Source of the DNA: Thermoplasmatales archaeon SW_10_69_26 | GTDB lineage: Archaea > Thermoplasmatota > SW-10-69-26 | Length of the DNA: 64,000 bases | Direction: 5' to 3' | NCBI GenBank assembly: GCA_003009755.1 | Contig: PXUB01000001.1 | Span: 85,854 to 149,853, forward strand | Shown here: in pieces, positions 29,251 to 38,259 of the stretch | Numbering within the stretch: the stretch's first letter is position 1 | Layout of the letters: each line of letters starts with the position of its first letter | The notes under the pieces: generated by a model | Database searches by the model: none | What the model saw: only the letters and a program-made list of their open reading frames with translations | Told to the model about the DNA's origin: nothing | Position numbers and translations under genes: made by a program

Positions 29251-30252
29251 GTGTATCCTGCCCCTACGGTGGACTACGATGCAGCCCCACCCTCCACAGA
29301 CGAGGCCCAGCATCCGCCCGCCGTCTTCGCCACCCTTCCCGGCCAAGCCGACGAATGCGGCGAGAGCGAGTGCGGCAACGTCATCGGAGCCGAAGCCTGC
29401 TCCCATGCCGAGCACAACCCTGAGGACCACGACCTTCGGCTATTCTATCAGACCTGCGAAGGCCGCACCTGTCCCCAGGGATTCGAGGACTGGATTAACG
29501 ACCGCGCCGACAAAGCCCTCCACCGGCTCGTTGACGGAAAGAAGGCCTACGCTGAGGAAGGCAAGAACCTCGGCCCGGTCAAGCACGTAATCTTCTCCCC
29601 ACCCCCGGAGGAGACCGACGCCTATCGAAACGAGGATGGCTACGGCCAGCTCGTCCGCGATGCCTACGAGCACGCCCGCGAGGCCGGTATGGATGGGGGC
29701 GTGGCTATCCCGCACCTCTGGCGGCTCTCAGACGACCTCAAAGCCTGCCTGCGAGACGAAGGCTATGGAATCGGTGAGGAGAACGGCGGCCTCTGGCAAG
29801 GCGTCCACGACGACGCACTCGGCCTCGGCCATTGGCGAACCTACGTCACCTTCAGCCCCCACGTTCACCTCCTCGGTACCGGCTACCTGGAAAACGCCCG
29901 AGAGTTCAACGACCGAACGGGCTGGGTCTACCACAACAAGGGAAAGCGTCCCTCGCCGGGCTCGGTCCATTCCACGGCCGCCTACATCCTCAGCCATGCC
30001 GCCCTTGTGGACGGCAGCCGCGCCCTCCGCTGGTGGGGTGTCTTCTCCTACAACAAGCTCGCCAAGGTCGAAGAACTCGTCCGCCGAGAGCCGAAGACAT
30101 GCGAATGCGGCGAGCCGATCTATGAGTACCCGACCACCAAGGACGGTACCCGCGTCGGCTGGGAGCATCGGGGCTCTCCAGCAGAACGGGTGGAGAAGAC
30201 CGTTCTCTATCGGGTCGTGGGCAAGCCTCCGCCGGGGGGAGTGCAGTGTTAG
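29251..30252 (+). CDS. HUH-type rolling-circle replication initiator-like protein
   Basis: KHVIFSPPPEE (motif I-like), FSPHVHLLGTGYL (HUH), STAAYILSHAAL (Tyr motif-like), plus Cys pairs; start chosen at GTG 29251, the listed ORF is longer. Confidence 0.65.
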   Translation: MYPAPTVDYDAAPPSTDEAQHPPAVFATLPGQADECGESECGNVIGAEACSHAEHNPEDHDLRLFYQTCEGRTCPQGFEDWINDRADKALHRLVDGKKAYAEEGKNLGPVKHVIFSPPPEETDAYRNEDGYGQLVRDAYEHAREAGMDGGVAIPHLWRLSDDLKACLRDEGYGIGEENGGLWQGVHDDALGLGHWRTYVTFSPHVHLLGTGYLENAREFNDRTGWVYHNKGKRPSPGSVHSTAAYILSHAALVDGSRALRWWGVFSYNKLAKVEELVRREPKTCECGEPIYEYPTTKDGTRVGWEHRGSPAERVEKTVLYRVVGKPPPGGVQC

Positions 30253-30362
30253 AGGTGGAGTGCGAGCGATGTGGCCATACGTGGATGGAACACGGAGTGG
30301 CCCAATGGGAATGTCCGCGATGCGGGAGCCTTTACGGTCGGTGGCCCGCAAACCGCGACTAG
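30246..30362 (+). CDS. Small zinc-ribbon protein (38 aa)
   Basis: GTG start overlapping rep stop: VLEVECERCGHTWMEHGVAQWECPRCGSLYGRWPANRD with two CxxC pairs. Confidence 0.6.
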   Translation: MLEVECERCGHTWMEHGVAQWECPRCGSLYGRWPANRD

Positions 30363-30439
30363 CCGCCCAACACCCGTTCGATAAGTAATCGTCCCGTCCG
30401 AGGATACCGCCTTCTCTCATCGGGAACGAAGATGAAGCG

Positions 30440-31552
30440 ATGGACGGCGTTCCGCGACCGGAGTCCCGGCTTGTTTCGCCTCCGACGGAGGGGAAACTAC
30501 AATTTAGCTGGGCTGCTTTAGACCCGGACGCGGAGACTGAGGGAGCGGCTGTGGAAGATGGTTTCGAATATCCGGGCTATCTGCTGTTCAACGAGATTGT
30601 ACATGTCCAGGAAATCGGCTTCGATGGCCCGCAGACGATAGGAGAGGAGCTTTCGACTTTCGGAGACGGGACCCCCACCAATCCATCGAAGGGGTTTCGG
30701 CAGCTTGATCTGAGTGAGGAGGTCGACGTGCGGGTATTCGAGACTGAGAGCTTCGCCCCTGTCGTCGAAGATATGCAATCCTTCGAGTATATAGCAGAAG
30801 ATTACGGTACCCAAATGGAGTTCGTGACAGGCGAGGGGGACCGCCAACAGGGACGCCCCAGAAGCTTGGACCGAGCCCATATCCATTGGCATTGGCCCGA
30901 CTACTTCTTCGTCCAAGGGTCACAATCTGTTGCCGAAGCTGCAGCAGAGGAGATAGTTTCAGAGCTGGACTTGGACAGCGCAGATGTTCAGCGTTTCACC
31001 TTTGACAACGATTTCTTCTTATGGATGTACAAGAAGAATCACGACGGAGACCCCCTTTCTGAATCACTGGATCTGCTCAAGTGGACTGACGCGGAAGCGA
31101 CGGGCGATCTTCCCTACCTCGGGAGTTCGACAGAAGTCCAGGAGTCAGAGGACGTTGGGCGTTCTATACCCATCCTCGTCGCGGTCCTACGGAATATGGA
31201 CCTAGCCTCGCTGGAGGGAATCTTCGAGGTAGGCTCGTACGCGATGACAGCTAGCATCGGAAGCCAAGGCAAAGTCCACGTTAAATCCGAGCAGACTGTG
31301 CAGAAAGCGTCCAATATCGCTCGGGTCTTTCTGTCAAATCTTTTCCTCCACGAACTTACCAACCTCTACGAGAACTGGAAAACTCTAGATCCTGAGGAGA
31401 AATACCCTCATCCCTCCTTCTTCTCTAGCCTCTGGGATAATGCCTCTGAACAAGGCGCCAACCTTGACATGGACTTCGACAGAGTCGTCGAGGAATACGC
31501 TGCGAAGCGTGGAGAGAGCGCAGAAGACTATGACTTCGATTTCGGTAACTAG
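30440..31552 (+). CDS. Hypothetical protein (element cargo)
   Basis: 370-aa ORF in the AT-richer element, no recognised motif. Confidence 0.65.
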   Translation: MDGVPRPESRLVSPPTEGKLQFSWAALDPDAETEGAAVEDGFEYPGYLLFNEIVHVQEIGFDGPQTIGEELSTFGDGTPTNPSKGFRQLDLSEEVDVRVFETESFAPVVEDMQSFEYIAEDYGTQMEFVTGEGDRQQGRPRSLDRAHIHWHWPDYFFVQGSQSVAEAAAEEIVSELDLDSADVQRFTFDNDFFLWMYKKNHDGDPLSESLDLLKWTDAEATGDLPYLGSSTEVQESEDVGRSIPILVAVLRNMDLASLEGIFEVGSYAMTASIGSQGKVHVKSEQTVQKASNIARVFLSNLFLHELTNLYENWKTLDPEEKYPHPSFFSSLWDNASEQGANLDMDFDRVVEEYAAKRGESAEDYDFDFGN

Positions 31553-31563
31553 GGGTGTGAGAT

Positions 31564-32190
31564 GTGCTGAAAGCCTTGAGAAAAGTGGAAGGCGCCTCCG
31601 GCACCCACCCCAGAAGCCAAAACACAGAAAGCCTGCGGCTAGAGCTCCGCGACGAATGGCGCCTGAATCAAGCGGCCCTTGATGACTATCCATTTCTTGA
31701 TCAGTTAGTGCTGGAGGGACGGTATGAGTATTCAAAAGATCCGACCTGGGGATCACCGGAGCACGTCGATGGTTCCTTCCAACTCCGGACGGCCTCTGGC
31801 CTCCTTCTGATAGAGATCAGCGCAGATCGCCCATCCCCGACGGAGCTCGCGAAGGAATTCGATAAGGCTATCGATTCGGGCTTGCGTGTGAGCAGGGACT
31901 TCGTACCCTCTCGCGGGAAAGTGTGGTCTTTCGTTGATCAGGCGGATAGCGTTCTGAGTCTCCGGGCTCGAGACGAGACAGGACAGGTACGGAATCTTGC
32001 GGAAGTACATGACGCACAAAACCCCAGAGAATGGACCGTAGAACACGCGAGCTTGAAGTTCGGTTATGGTGGCGGATTCTTCCTCGATTTCGAGCGAGAC
32101 TCAATCTCCATATACGGAGTCGATGAGGGGGATGAGGAGCCAGCGATAGAAACTCTGGAAGTTGCCTTTTTGACAGGGATTTGGGACTAG
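31564..32190 (+). CDS. Hypothetical protein (element cargo)
   Basis: 208-aa ORF directly downstream, GTG start; no recognised motif. Confidence 0.6.
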   Translation: MLKALRKVEGASGTHPRSQNTESLRLELRDEWRLNQAALDDYPFLDQLVLEGRYEYSKDPTWGSPEHVDGSFQLRTASGLLLIEISADRPSPTELAKEFDKAIDSGLRVSRDFVPSRGKVWSFVDQADSVLSLRARDETGQVRNLAEVHDAQNPREWTVEHASLKFGYGGGFFLDFERDSISIYGVDEGDEEPAIETLEVAFLTGIWD

Positions 32191-32777
32191 GGGGTCCTGG
32201 GGTGTCCACAGAGAGAATCAAAATATTTTGGAACAGAGCCCGGGAGTGGAGATGGTTTGGCTTCTTCACTTATGCGTCCACATTCCCTTGGATCGGCAGC
32301 TCATTCTTCCAGTCCTTTTCAACCGAGTGGTTTCTAATTGTCGGAGCAGCCCTTCTCACTCATGTTTTCCCTCTAGTCTGGGTGGGACTGACGCAGAGGC
32401 CGTTTTATCTAAAGGTCGATTGGGTCCCCTTAGACGATGAGGGCGTAGCTTGGCGGAGGAAGTCGTCAGGGATCGTAGCGATGGAAAATGGATCTGGCGC
32501 CATCCAGGTCTTCTTTGAGGTAATTGAAGGTGCGGAGGATATCGAGGTCTCTGTGGACGCTGATACGCCTTACTATGCGAGCCCTAACCAGCCTCCTGCA
32601 CCCCTTCGCTGGAGAGATGGCACGCTCTTGTTGGAAGATGGAGACTTGGAGAATAGGGAGTTCTACGTCAAGATAGAGCTCGTCCAGGATAGTGCTCTGG
32701 CTGGCGGAATGGACCATGAAGTCTATCTCCAGGATGAGCGGTCAGGGAAGGAGCTGTTGAGGGTACCCATCAATTAG
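32181..32777 (+). CDS. Hypothetical membrane protein (element cargo)
   Basis: Two hydrophobic segments (WFLIVGAALLTHVFPLVWVGL); overlaps previous ORF. Confidence 0.6.
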   Translation: MGLGGPGVSTERIKIFWNRAREWRWFGFFTYASTFPWIGSSFFQSFSTEWFLIVGAALLTHVFPLVWVGLTQRPFYLKVDWVPLDDEGVAWRRKSSGIVAMENGSGAIQVFFEVIEGAEDIEVSVDADTPYYASPNQPPAPLRWRDGTLLLEDGDLENREFYVKIELVQDSALAGGMDHEVYLQDERSGKELLRVPIN

Positions 32778-32908
32778 GCTTCCGGAGGGCCAACCGGGGA
32801 GTCTTCCGGTCTCTCCGGCAACGATGAGGTCCTTCTTCACGGTGAAGGGAGTATCCTCTTAGGCAGGGAACTGGTTGCTCTACTCACTCCGACTGAGCGA
32901 GGGGATGG

Positions 32909-34306
32909 ATGATGGCGCTCCAAGAACCGATTCCCGGGCCAGATAGCGGAAAGCGGAACAAGCTCCTAGACCGGGACCGGGAGATACACGATTGGTATCG
33001 GTTCGTATTGGGGTATCCGCCCCACCTTGTCCGCCTCTACCTCGATAGGTTGGAAGCTGAACCCGGTGAAGACAGGGTACTTGATCCATTCTCGGGTACG
33101 GCCACAACACCCGTCGAAGCCCGGAAGAACGGCTTTTCGACCATCGGTGTTGACGCAAATCCGATAACTAGCTTGGCCACCCGCGTCAAGCTTCGATGGG
33201 GGTTGGATACGGACGACCTCATAGAACAGCTTGCCTCGATCATAGATGACGCCGCTGGCCGTCTCCTTGCTCACGATCTCGACCCGCTTGTAGACGGAGG
33301 CTTCCAAACTCGTCTTGAGGACAAGGCGTTTGAAGGAGACATACCCGATCTCGGCGCCCTAACCTCCGGCGCGGCCCCTTCTGAGCCAGTCAACGTTGAT
33401 GTTATCCTCTCGGAGAGCGCCAAGAAACTCATTCCGAAAGGGTTCATCAGCGAGAAGCCCCTCAAACGAGTTCTCGCACTCCGGCTGGCAATAGAGGAGA
33501 ATACCGAGGTCATCGAACGAGAGGAGTTCTTCTTCCTAGCCCTATCGAACACAGTCGTTTCCACGGCAGGTAACCTCGGCTTCGGGCCAGAAGTATATCG
33601 AAAGAGCCCGAAAGAGGATGCTGGAGTGTTGTCGGATTTCTTCGGCGTATCGGCCCAAATGATCCACGATCTAACCCGAGTCCAGAATCAAGGGGATCTG
33701 CCGTCCGCCTGGACTCGTTCCGGGGACGCTCGGACAATGGATTGTTTAGAGGGTCTCCCACCCAGCGATCTGATTATCACTTCACCGCCTTATCCGAACG
33801 AGAAGGACTACACGCGGAGTACTCGCCTGGAAACCGTCTTGCTCGGGCTCGTGGAGGAGCAGTCGGATGTTCAAGACATCAAGAGGTCACTGCTCGTCAG
33901 CAACTCCCGGAATTGCTACGTTGATGTAGATGATGGGAAGCATATCGAGGACATAGACGAGATTACCTCCCTCGCGGACAGGATTGAAGAAAAGCGGATT
34001 GAACTTGGCAAGGATTCAGGGTTCGAGAAAAAGTACCACGAGATAGTTAGGCATTATTTCGGCGGTATGTACCTGCATTTCGAGTCCTTGAAGGACCACC
34101 TTAACCCCGGTGCGAAGCTCGCGTATGTCGTCGGAGATCAACAGTCCTATTTCCGCATCAATATCCCAACGGCGGACCTTCTGGAGAAAGTTGGTAAGAA
34201 GGCGGGATACCAGCCTCTCGATACAGAGCTATGGCGCGAGAGGTTTGCTACGGAAACCGAAAAGACGATTGATGAAAACGTGCTCCTCCTGGAGTACCCA
34301 GGATAG
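32909..34306 (+). CDS. DNA methyltransferase (N4-cytosine/N6-adenine type)
   Basis: VLDPFSGTATTPVEARKNGFSTIGVDANP (motif I), LIITSPPYPNEKDYTR (motif IV). Confidence 0.85.
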   Translation: MMALQEPIPGPDSGKRNKLLDRDREIHDWYRFVLGYPPHLVRLYLDRLEAEPGEDRVLDPFSGTATTPVEARKNGFSTIGVDANPITSLATRVKLRWGLDTDDLIEQLASIIDDAAGRLLAHDLDPLVDGGFQTRLEDKAFEGDIPDLGALTSGAAPSEPVNVDVILSESAKKLIPKGFISEKPLKRVLALRLAIEENTEVIEREEFFFLALSNTVVSTAGNLGFGPEVYRKSPKEDAGVLSDFFGVSAQMIHDLTRVQNQGDLPSAWTRSGDARTMDCLEGLPPSDLIITSPPYPNEKDYTRSTRLETVLLGLVEEQSDVQDIKRSLLVSNSRNCYVDVDDGKHIEDIDEITSLADRIEEKRIELGKDSGFEKKYHEIVRHYFGGMYLHFESLKDHLNPGAKLAYVVGDQQSYFRINIPTADLLEKVGKKAGYQPLDTELWRERFATETEKTIDENVLLLEYPG

Positions 34307-34311
34307 TCCAG

Positions 34312-35124
34312 ATGTCTGAGGATGAAGCGACCGTCGAAATAGCCGGGTCAGAGATTCGCCTGACTCAGTTCTCAGACTACGAGCAAGTTCTCCTCGCTGT
34401 CTTTGCGGAGCACTACGAGGAAGGCGATGAGGAGATTGAGTTCGAGAAGGATGAGTTCGCCGACGCCGCAGATGATCTGGGTCTGAGAATAAGGAACATC
34501 CCGGACGTGGTCTACGCTTTCCGATCCCGTAGGCCTCTGCCAGACCCAATCACGACCATTGGAGATTGGATAATCCAGCCGGCAGGCAAGGGGTCATACA
34601 AATTCCAATTGCTACAGAGCGCCCCTCAGTTCGATTTGAACTTTGAGGCGTATCAGCCGATTGAAATCTATAACTCGGTTCCGGAGGTAGTTCAAAAATT
34701 CCTTCGGGACGATGAGCAGTCTCTACTCACTACCATCCTATACAACAGAGTCATCGATATTTTCACAGGGCTAACCTGCTTCCATATCCAGAACCACTAT
34801 CGGGCCAGCGTCCCAGGCACCGGCCAAGTCGAGCTCGACTCTTTTTACGTTGGCGTGGACGACAAGGGAGAACTTTACGCGATCCCTATCGAGGCGAAAG
34901 GTGCAGCGGAATCCGAGAAAATCGGGCGGGTGCAAGTAGCACACATGTCGGAACTCGCACAACAAGATTTCCCTAACTTAGACCGCCGGATTCTCGCCAT
35001 CAAAGAATTGGAAGATGGGACGATCTGTGCCGTCGAGTTCTCAGAAGGCGATTCGCCGGACGATTACAAAGTGAGACAAGTCCGGCGATTCGATCTAATA
35101 CGAGAAGACCGCACTCGTCCGTAG
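34312..35124 (+). CDS. Putative PD-(D/E)XK-type restriction endonuclease partner
   Basis: VELDSFYVGVDDKGELYAIPIEAKG fits D..ExK; 5 bp downstream of the MTase gene. Confidence 0.6.
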   Translation: MSEDEATVEIAGSEIRLTQFSDYEQVLLAVFAEHYEEGDEEIEFEKDEFADAADDLGLRIRNIPDVVYAFRSRRPLPDPITTIGDWIIQPAGKGSYKFQLLQSAPQFDLNFEAYQPIEIYNSVPEVVQKFLRDDEQSLLTTILYNRVIDIFTGLTCFHIQNHYRASVPGTGQVELDSFYVGVDDKGELYAIPIEAKGAAESEKIGRVQVAHMSELAQQDFPNLDRRILAIKELEDGTICAVEFSEGDSPDDYKVRQVRRFDLIREDRTRP

Positions 35125-35128
35125 AAGG

Positions 35129-35782
35129 CTAGTCCGCCTTGTCCGGTCTGGTCCTTTTCTTTTCCTCCTCATCCAGGAGGTTGGGAGGATGATGACCTCG
35201 CTGGAGAGGGTAGGGCCAGGGATCGGGCGGAGTCCAGACATTCGCGCAGGCAGGGCACGCCCAATCGAGCCCAACCCGCCAATCAGCAATCTTCAACGCA
35301 AGGTCGTGGTGCTCCTCTGCCTCTCCTTCTTCGACCGGCTTCCTGGCTCGCGGGCTCAGGTACCAGTCCGGGATTTCCCTCTCAGGAATCCGCTTTGGTA
35401 GAGGATAAGGGTCAATCAGGTACCAAGTCCCGCACTCGGTACATCTCACCCGTTGTTGAGGCTGGACGCACTCAGCGTTTTCGCACCGCCCGGACCCTTC
35501 CTGGATCGAGTCGGCGCAAGCGACACAGTATCTCGCCTGACTGAGAGAGACATAGCCCCCAGCCCCAGGGGAGTGAATAACACGATATTCTTTCTTCAGT
35601 TCCCTCAGAGCACGGTTTTGCGTTCCGGACGGCTCTCCGCTGAACAGCTCTCGCTTGGAAGCGGGGCCATCCTCTAATTCCGTGAGGACTGCCTCTTTCT
35701 CCTCCTCTTGTCGACTCTTTGCCACCTCAGACTCCCCTCCTTGGACCCGCTCGCCCTTCTTCTTGGACCCATTCGGGCCCAT
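35129..35782 (-). CDS. Cys-rich (zinc-finger) winged-HTH-like protein
   Basis: AVLTELEDGPASKRELFSGEPSGTQNRALRELKKEYRVIHS (HTH-like) and CVACADS.., CTECGTW, CPACANVW. Confidence 0.6.
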   Translation of the reverse strand: MGPNGSKKKGERVQGGESEVAKSRQEEEKEAVLTELEDGPASKRELFSGEPSGTQNRALRELKKEYRVIHSPGAGGYVSLSQARYCVACADSIQEGSGRCENAECVQPQQRVRCTECGTWYLIDPYPLPKRIPEREIPDWYLSPRARKPVEEGEAEEHHDLALKIADWRVGLDWACPACANVWTPPDPWPYPLQRGHHPPNLLDEEEKKRTRPDKAD

Positions 35783-35883
35783 TGACGGCTCCGCCTACTG
35801 ATGTGCTAGGGCGAGAATGAGAGCGTGCTTCGCTGGCCCGGGCGGTTCCCCTCCCGACCCGGGCCGGCGGGGCCACCTTAAGC

Positions 35884-37100
35884 ATGTCCGCTGAGAAGCC
35901 ATCCGCCCCAGGCTCGAAAGGGTTTCCCCCTGGATCACTCGCCGTCTCCCCCTCACGGAACGGGGAAAGCTCCAACTCACCGTCTCCTCCTGCGGCCCGT
36001 GGAGGTGAACGCCCAACACCACACACGGGCACACCGATGGCCGAACCCTGGCAAAACGAACACAACGCCAGGGTCCAAGCGATACTTGAGCGAAGCAACA
36101 CGGCAGAGTTCGATCCGACCCGAGAGGGCTGGAAGCAATGGATGAAGGAGGACCGTGGACTGGCGACGAAGACCCGGGCCAGCTACATTCGGAGCCTCGA
36201 CCGACTCGAACGGAACGGAGTCCTGACGGATGGCTCGGTCGGGGATTTCGTCTTGACCGCCCGGGAGCACTTCTTCCACCGCCGAGACGTGGAGGAGCGC
36301 CAGCGACCACTTTGAAGAACGACCTGAAGGCGATCAAGTGCTATGGCGATTATCTCGGCGTCCCCCGGAAACTTTGGCCGAAACAGCCCACGGTCAAGCA
36401 GAAGACCACCAAGCTACCCAGCCCCGAAGCCGTCCGCCACCTCCTGACCGACAACTACCGGGAGGACTCGACCCGCAACGAGCTCGTTCTGACTGTCATG
36501 CGGGTCATGTTCGGGCTAGGACTCAGACCCAAGGAGGCCTACGAACTCCGGCTCCAACACTTCTACCCGGAGGACCACCTCCTCCGAGTCCCGAGCGTAA
36601 AGAACTCGGCGGACGGAACAGAACCGCTCATCATCGAACCGGAATGGCTCTGCTGTGGAACCACCCGGCCCAGCCTGCTGAACTGGGTCGAGCACCACCG
36701 ACCGAAGCTCGACCCTACGACGGACGCCATGTTCCCGCACTTCGAAGGCGGGGACTGGCCCTCCGCCGAGGCCTTCTGGCAATACATCAAGCGCCCGGTG
36801 AAGAAGGTCTACCCGGGCTACTGGAACCGCCTCGGCCGCAAGTGGTCCGTCAACGCTCGCCTGATCGAGAGCAAGCAAGGCAGCCGGTACGACTGGAGGG
36901 GCGTGGCCAAGTTTCATCGACACACTACCGACACGTCAGTTCGGAACTACGAGCAGTCGGTGGAACTCCACGAGAAGCTGTACGGCGACAACTGGATCAC
37001 ACGCGCCTTCCAGAAGCTCCCGGGCGAGGAAACCGAGCCTCGCTGGGGGGTTTTGGACCCGTCCTCTTCTGGGGAGTACGATGGTCCCGTCGGGATTTGA
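35884..37100 (+). pseudogene. Tyrosine recombinase/integrase, split by a -1 frameshift near 36300 (N-terminal frame 35884..36315; C-terminal frame 36138..37100)
   Basis: N-part: DRGLATKTRASYIRSLDRLERNG; C-part: MFGLGLRPKEAYELRLQHF, VKNSADG, FHRHTTDTSVRNYEQ; 3' end overlaps tRNA-Glu. Confidence 0.75.
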
Positions 37101-37156
37101 ACCCGAGTGGTCGCCTCGAGAGGGCGAAATGATTGGCCGGACTACACCACGGGACC
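37082..37156 (-). tRNA. tRNA-Glu(CTC)
   Basis: Reverse complement GGTCCCG TGGTGTAGTCCGGCCAATCA TTCGCC CTCTCGA GGCGA..CTCGGG TTCAAAT CCCGA CGGGACC A. Confidence 0.92.
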
Positions 37157-37335
37157 GTTCCGGCTTGCGCCGTGAGCCCAGCAACCCCATCAGCATCAAA
37201 AAGGTTGCGGGCGGCGCTTGCGACGCCTTGTCGCATCCGCCTTCCCCCTCGATCCACGCTCTCGGCTGGAGCCGCTGCTCTTCGCGTTCTTCCTGCACGA
37301 AACCTTGACCAAGCCCCACGTAGTGACCCCGCCGC

Positions 37336-37844
37336 CGCTTACGTGCGGGCTGCGGGGGTAGCCTAGCCAGGTCATTCGAACGGATCGGAGATCCGTCCTC
37401 TCCCGGGATCCGCGCGAGTCGCCGTCGGTTCCCGGGATTCGCACGGACCTCGCACCGTCGTCGGTTCGTACTCGCCCGAGAAGGCAAGCTTCTCGGGCAT
37501 CCGTACGGCCAAGGCCGTACTCGCTCGGAACCGAAACACGGTTCCTCGCGGAAACCTTGACCTGGAGGCGACCTCCATCGGCACAAGTCTGCGGAGGTAG
37601 CCTAGCCAGGTCATTCGTACGAACCGTTCATCCCTGCCGGTTCGTACTCGCCCGAGAAGGCAAGCTTCTCGGACAGGAAACCTTGACCTGGCAGGCTCCC
37701 TCATTGCCACGAGGTCTGCGGAGGTAGCCTAGCCAGGTCATTCGCACGAACCGCGCGATCGCTACCGGTTCGTACTCGCCCGAGAAGACGAGCTTCTCGG
37801 GCAGGAAACCTTGACCTGGAAGCTACCTCCATCCCACGGTATCC
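37336..37844. repeat. Tandem array of three inverted-repeat units, each starting with the tRNA-Ser 5' half and ending with its reverse complement
   Basis: GCGG(A/G)GGTAGCCTAGCCAGGTCATTCG at ~37346, ~37595, ~37714; each followed by CGGTTCGTACTCGCCCGAGAAG..CTTCTCGG and AAACCTTGACCTGG..GAC/TACCTCC. Confidence 0.88.
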
Positions 37845-37928
37845 GCGGAGGTAGCCTAGCCAGGTCAAGGCGCCGGTCTTGAAAACCGGTGGGCCTAGCC
37901 CACGGGAGTTCAAATCTCCCCCTCCGCG
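37845..37928 (+). tRNA. tRNA-Ser(TGA)
   Basis: GCGGAGGTAGCCTAGCCAGGTCAAGGCG CCGGT CTTGAAA ACCGG TGGGCCTAGCCCA CGGGAG TTCAAAT CTCCCCCTCCGC G. Confidence 0.93.
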
Positions 37929-37932
37929 CTTC

Positions 37933-38138
37933 TCCAGGGCAAGGCGCCGGTCCCGCAGGACGCCCGTCAGGGCGTCCGAGGTGCGGACGAACCGACGATT
38001 GGAGGGTTCGTCCAGCATTGAAAACCGGTGGGCTTAGCCCACGGGAGTTCGAATTCCGGGACCGAGCCTGCCGGCGCCTCGGCCCCGCAAGAGCACGGAT
38101 CTGTGATCCGTGCGAATCTCCCCCTCCGCGCTTCTCTT
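37933..38138 (+). repeat. Interrupted partial copy of tRNA-Ser, with hairpin-rich inserts in the anticodon loop and T loop and no 5' acceptor
   Basis: CCAGGGCAAGGCGCCGGT [~60-nt insert] TTGAAAACCGGTGGGCTTAGCCCACGGGAGTTCGAATT [~60-nt insert] GAATCTCCCCCTCCGCG. Confidence 0.8.
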
Positions 38139-38259
38139 CCCCGACGAGCCATCTGGCTCTCCAGCCCCCACCCCTTCACAACCGCCGTTCGCCCAACCCG
38201 TCGACTGCCGGGCCATCAACGACCTCACCTTCGGGCCCGAAGCGGGAGCCGTGGCACGG

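Larger units (their letters stand above)
28614..37100. mobile_element. Putative integrated plasmid/virus-like element at tRNA-Glu(CTC)
   Basis: Integrase ORF overlapping the tRNA-Glu 3' end, tRNA 3' core repeated at the left side, HUH Rep, R-M-like genes, lower GC than flanks. Confidence 0.75.

Noticed and set aside
36280-36320. Programmed -1 frameshift in the integrase
   Set aside because: No canonical slippery heptamer or obvious downstream pseudoknot seen; indel error or decay is simpler
37336-38140. CRISPR array
   Set aside because: Repeats are >100 bp with internal hairpins and tRNA identity, with no regular 30-40-bp repeat/spacer pattern and no cas genes nearby
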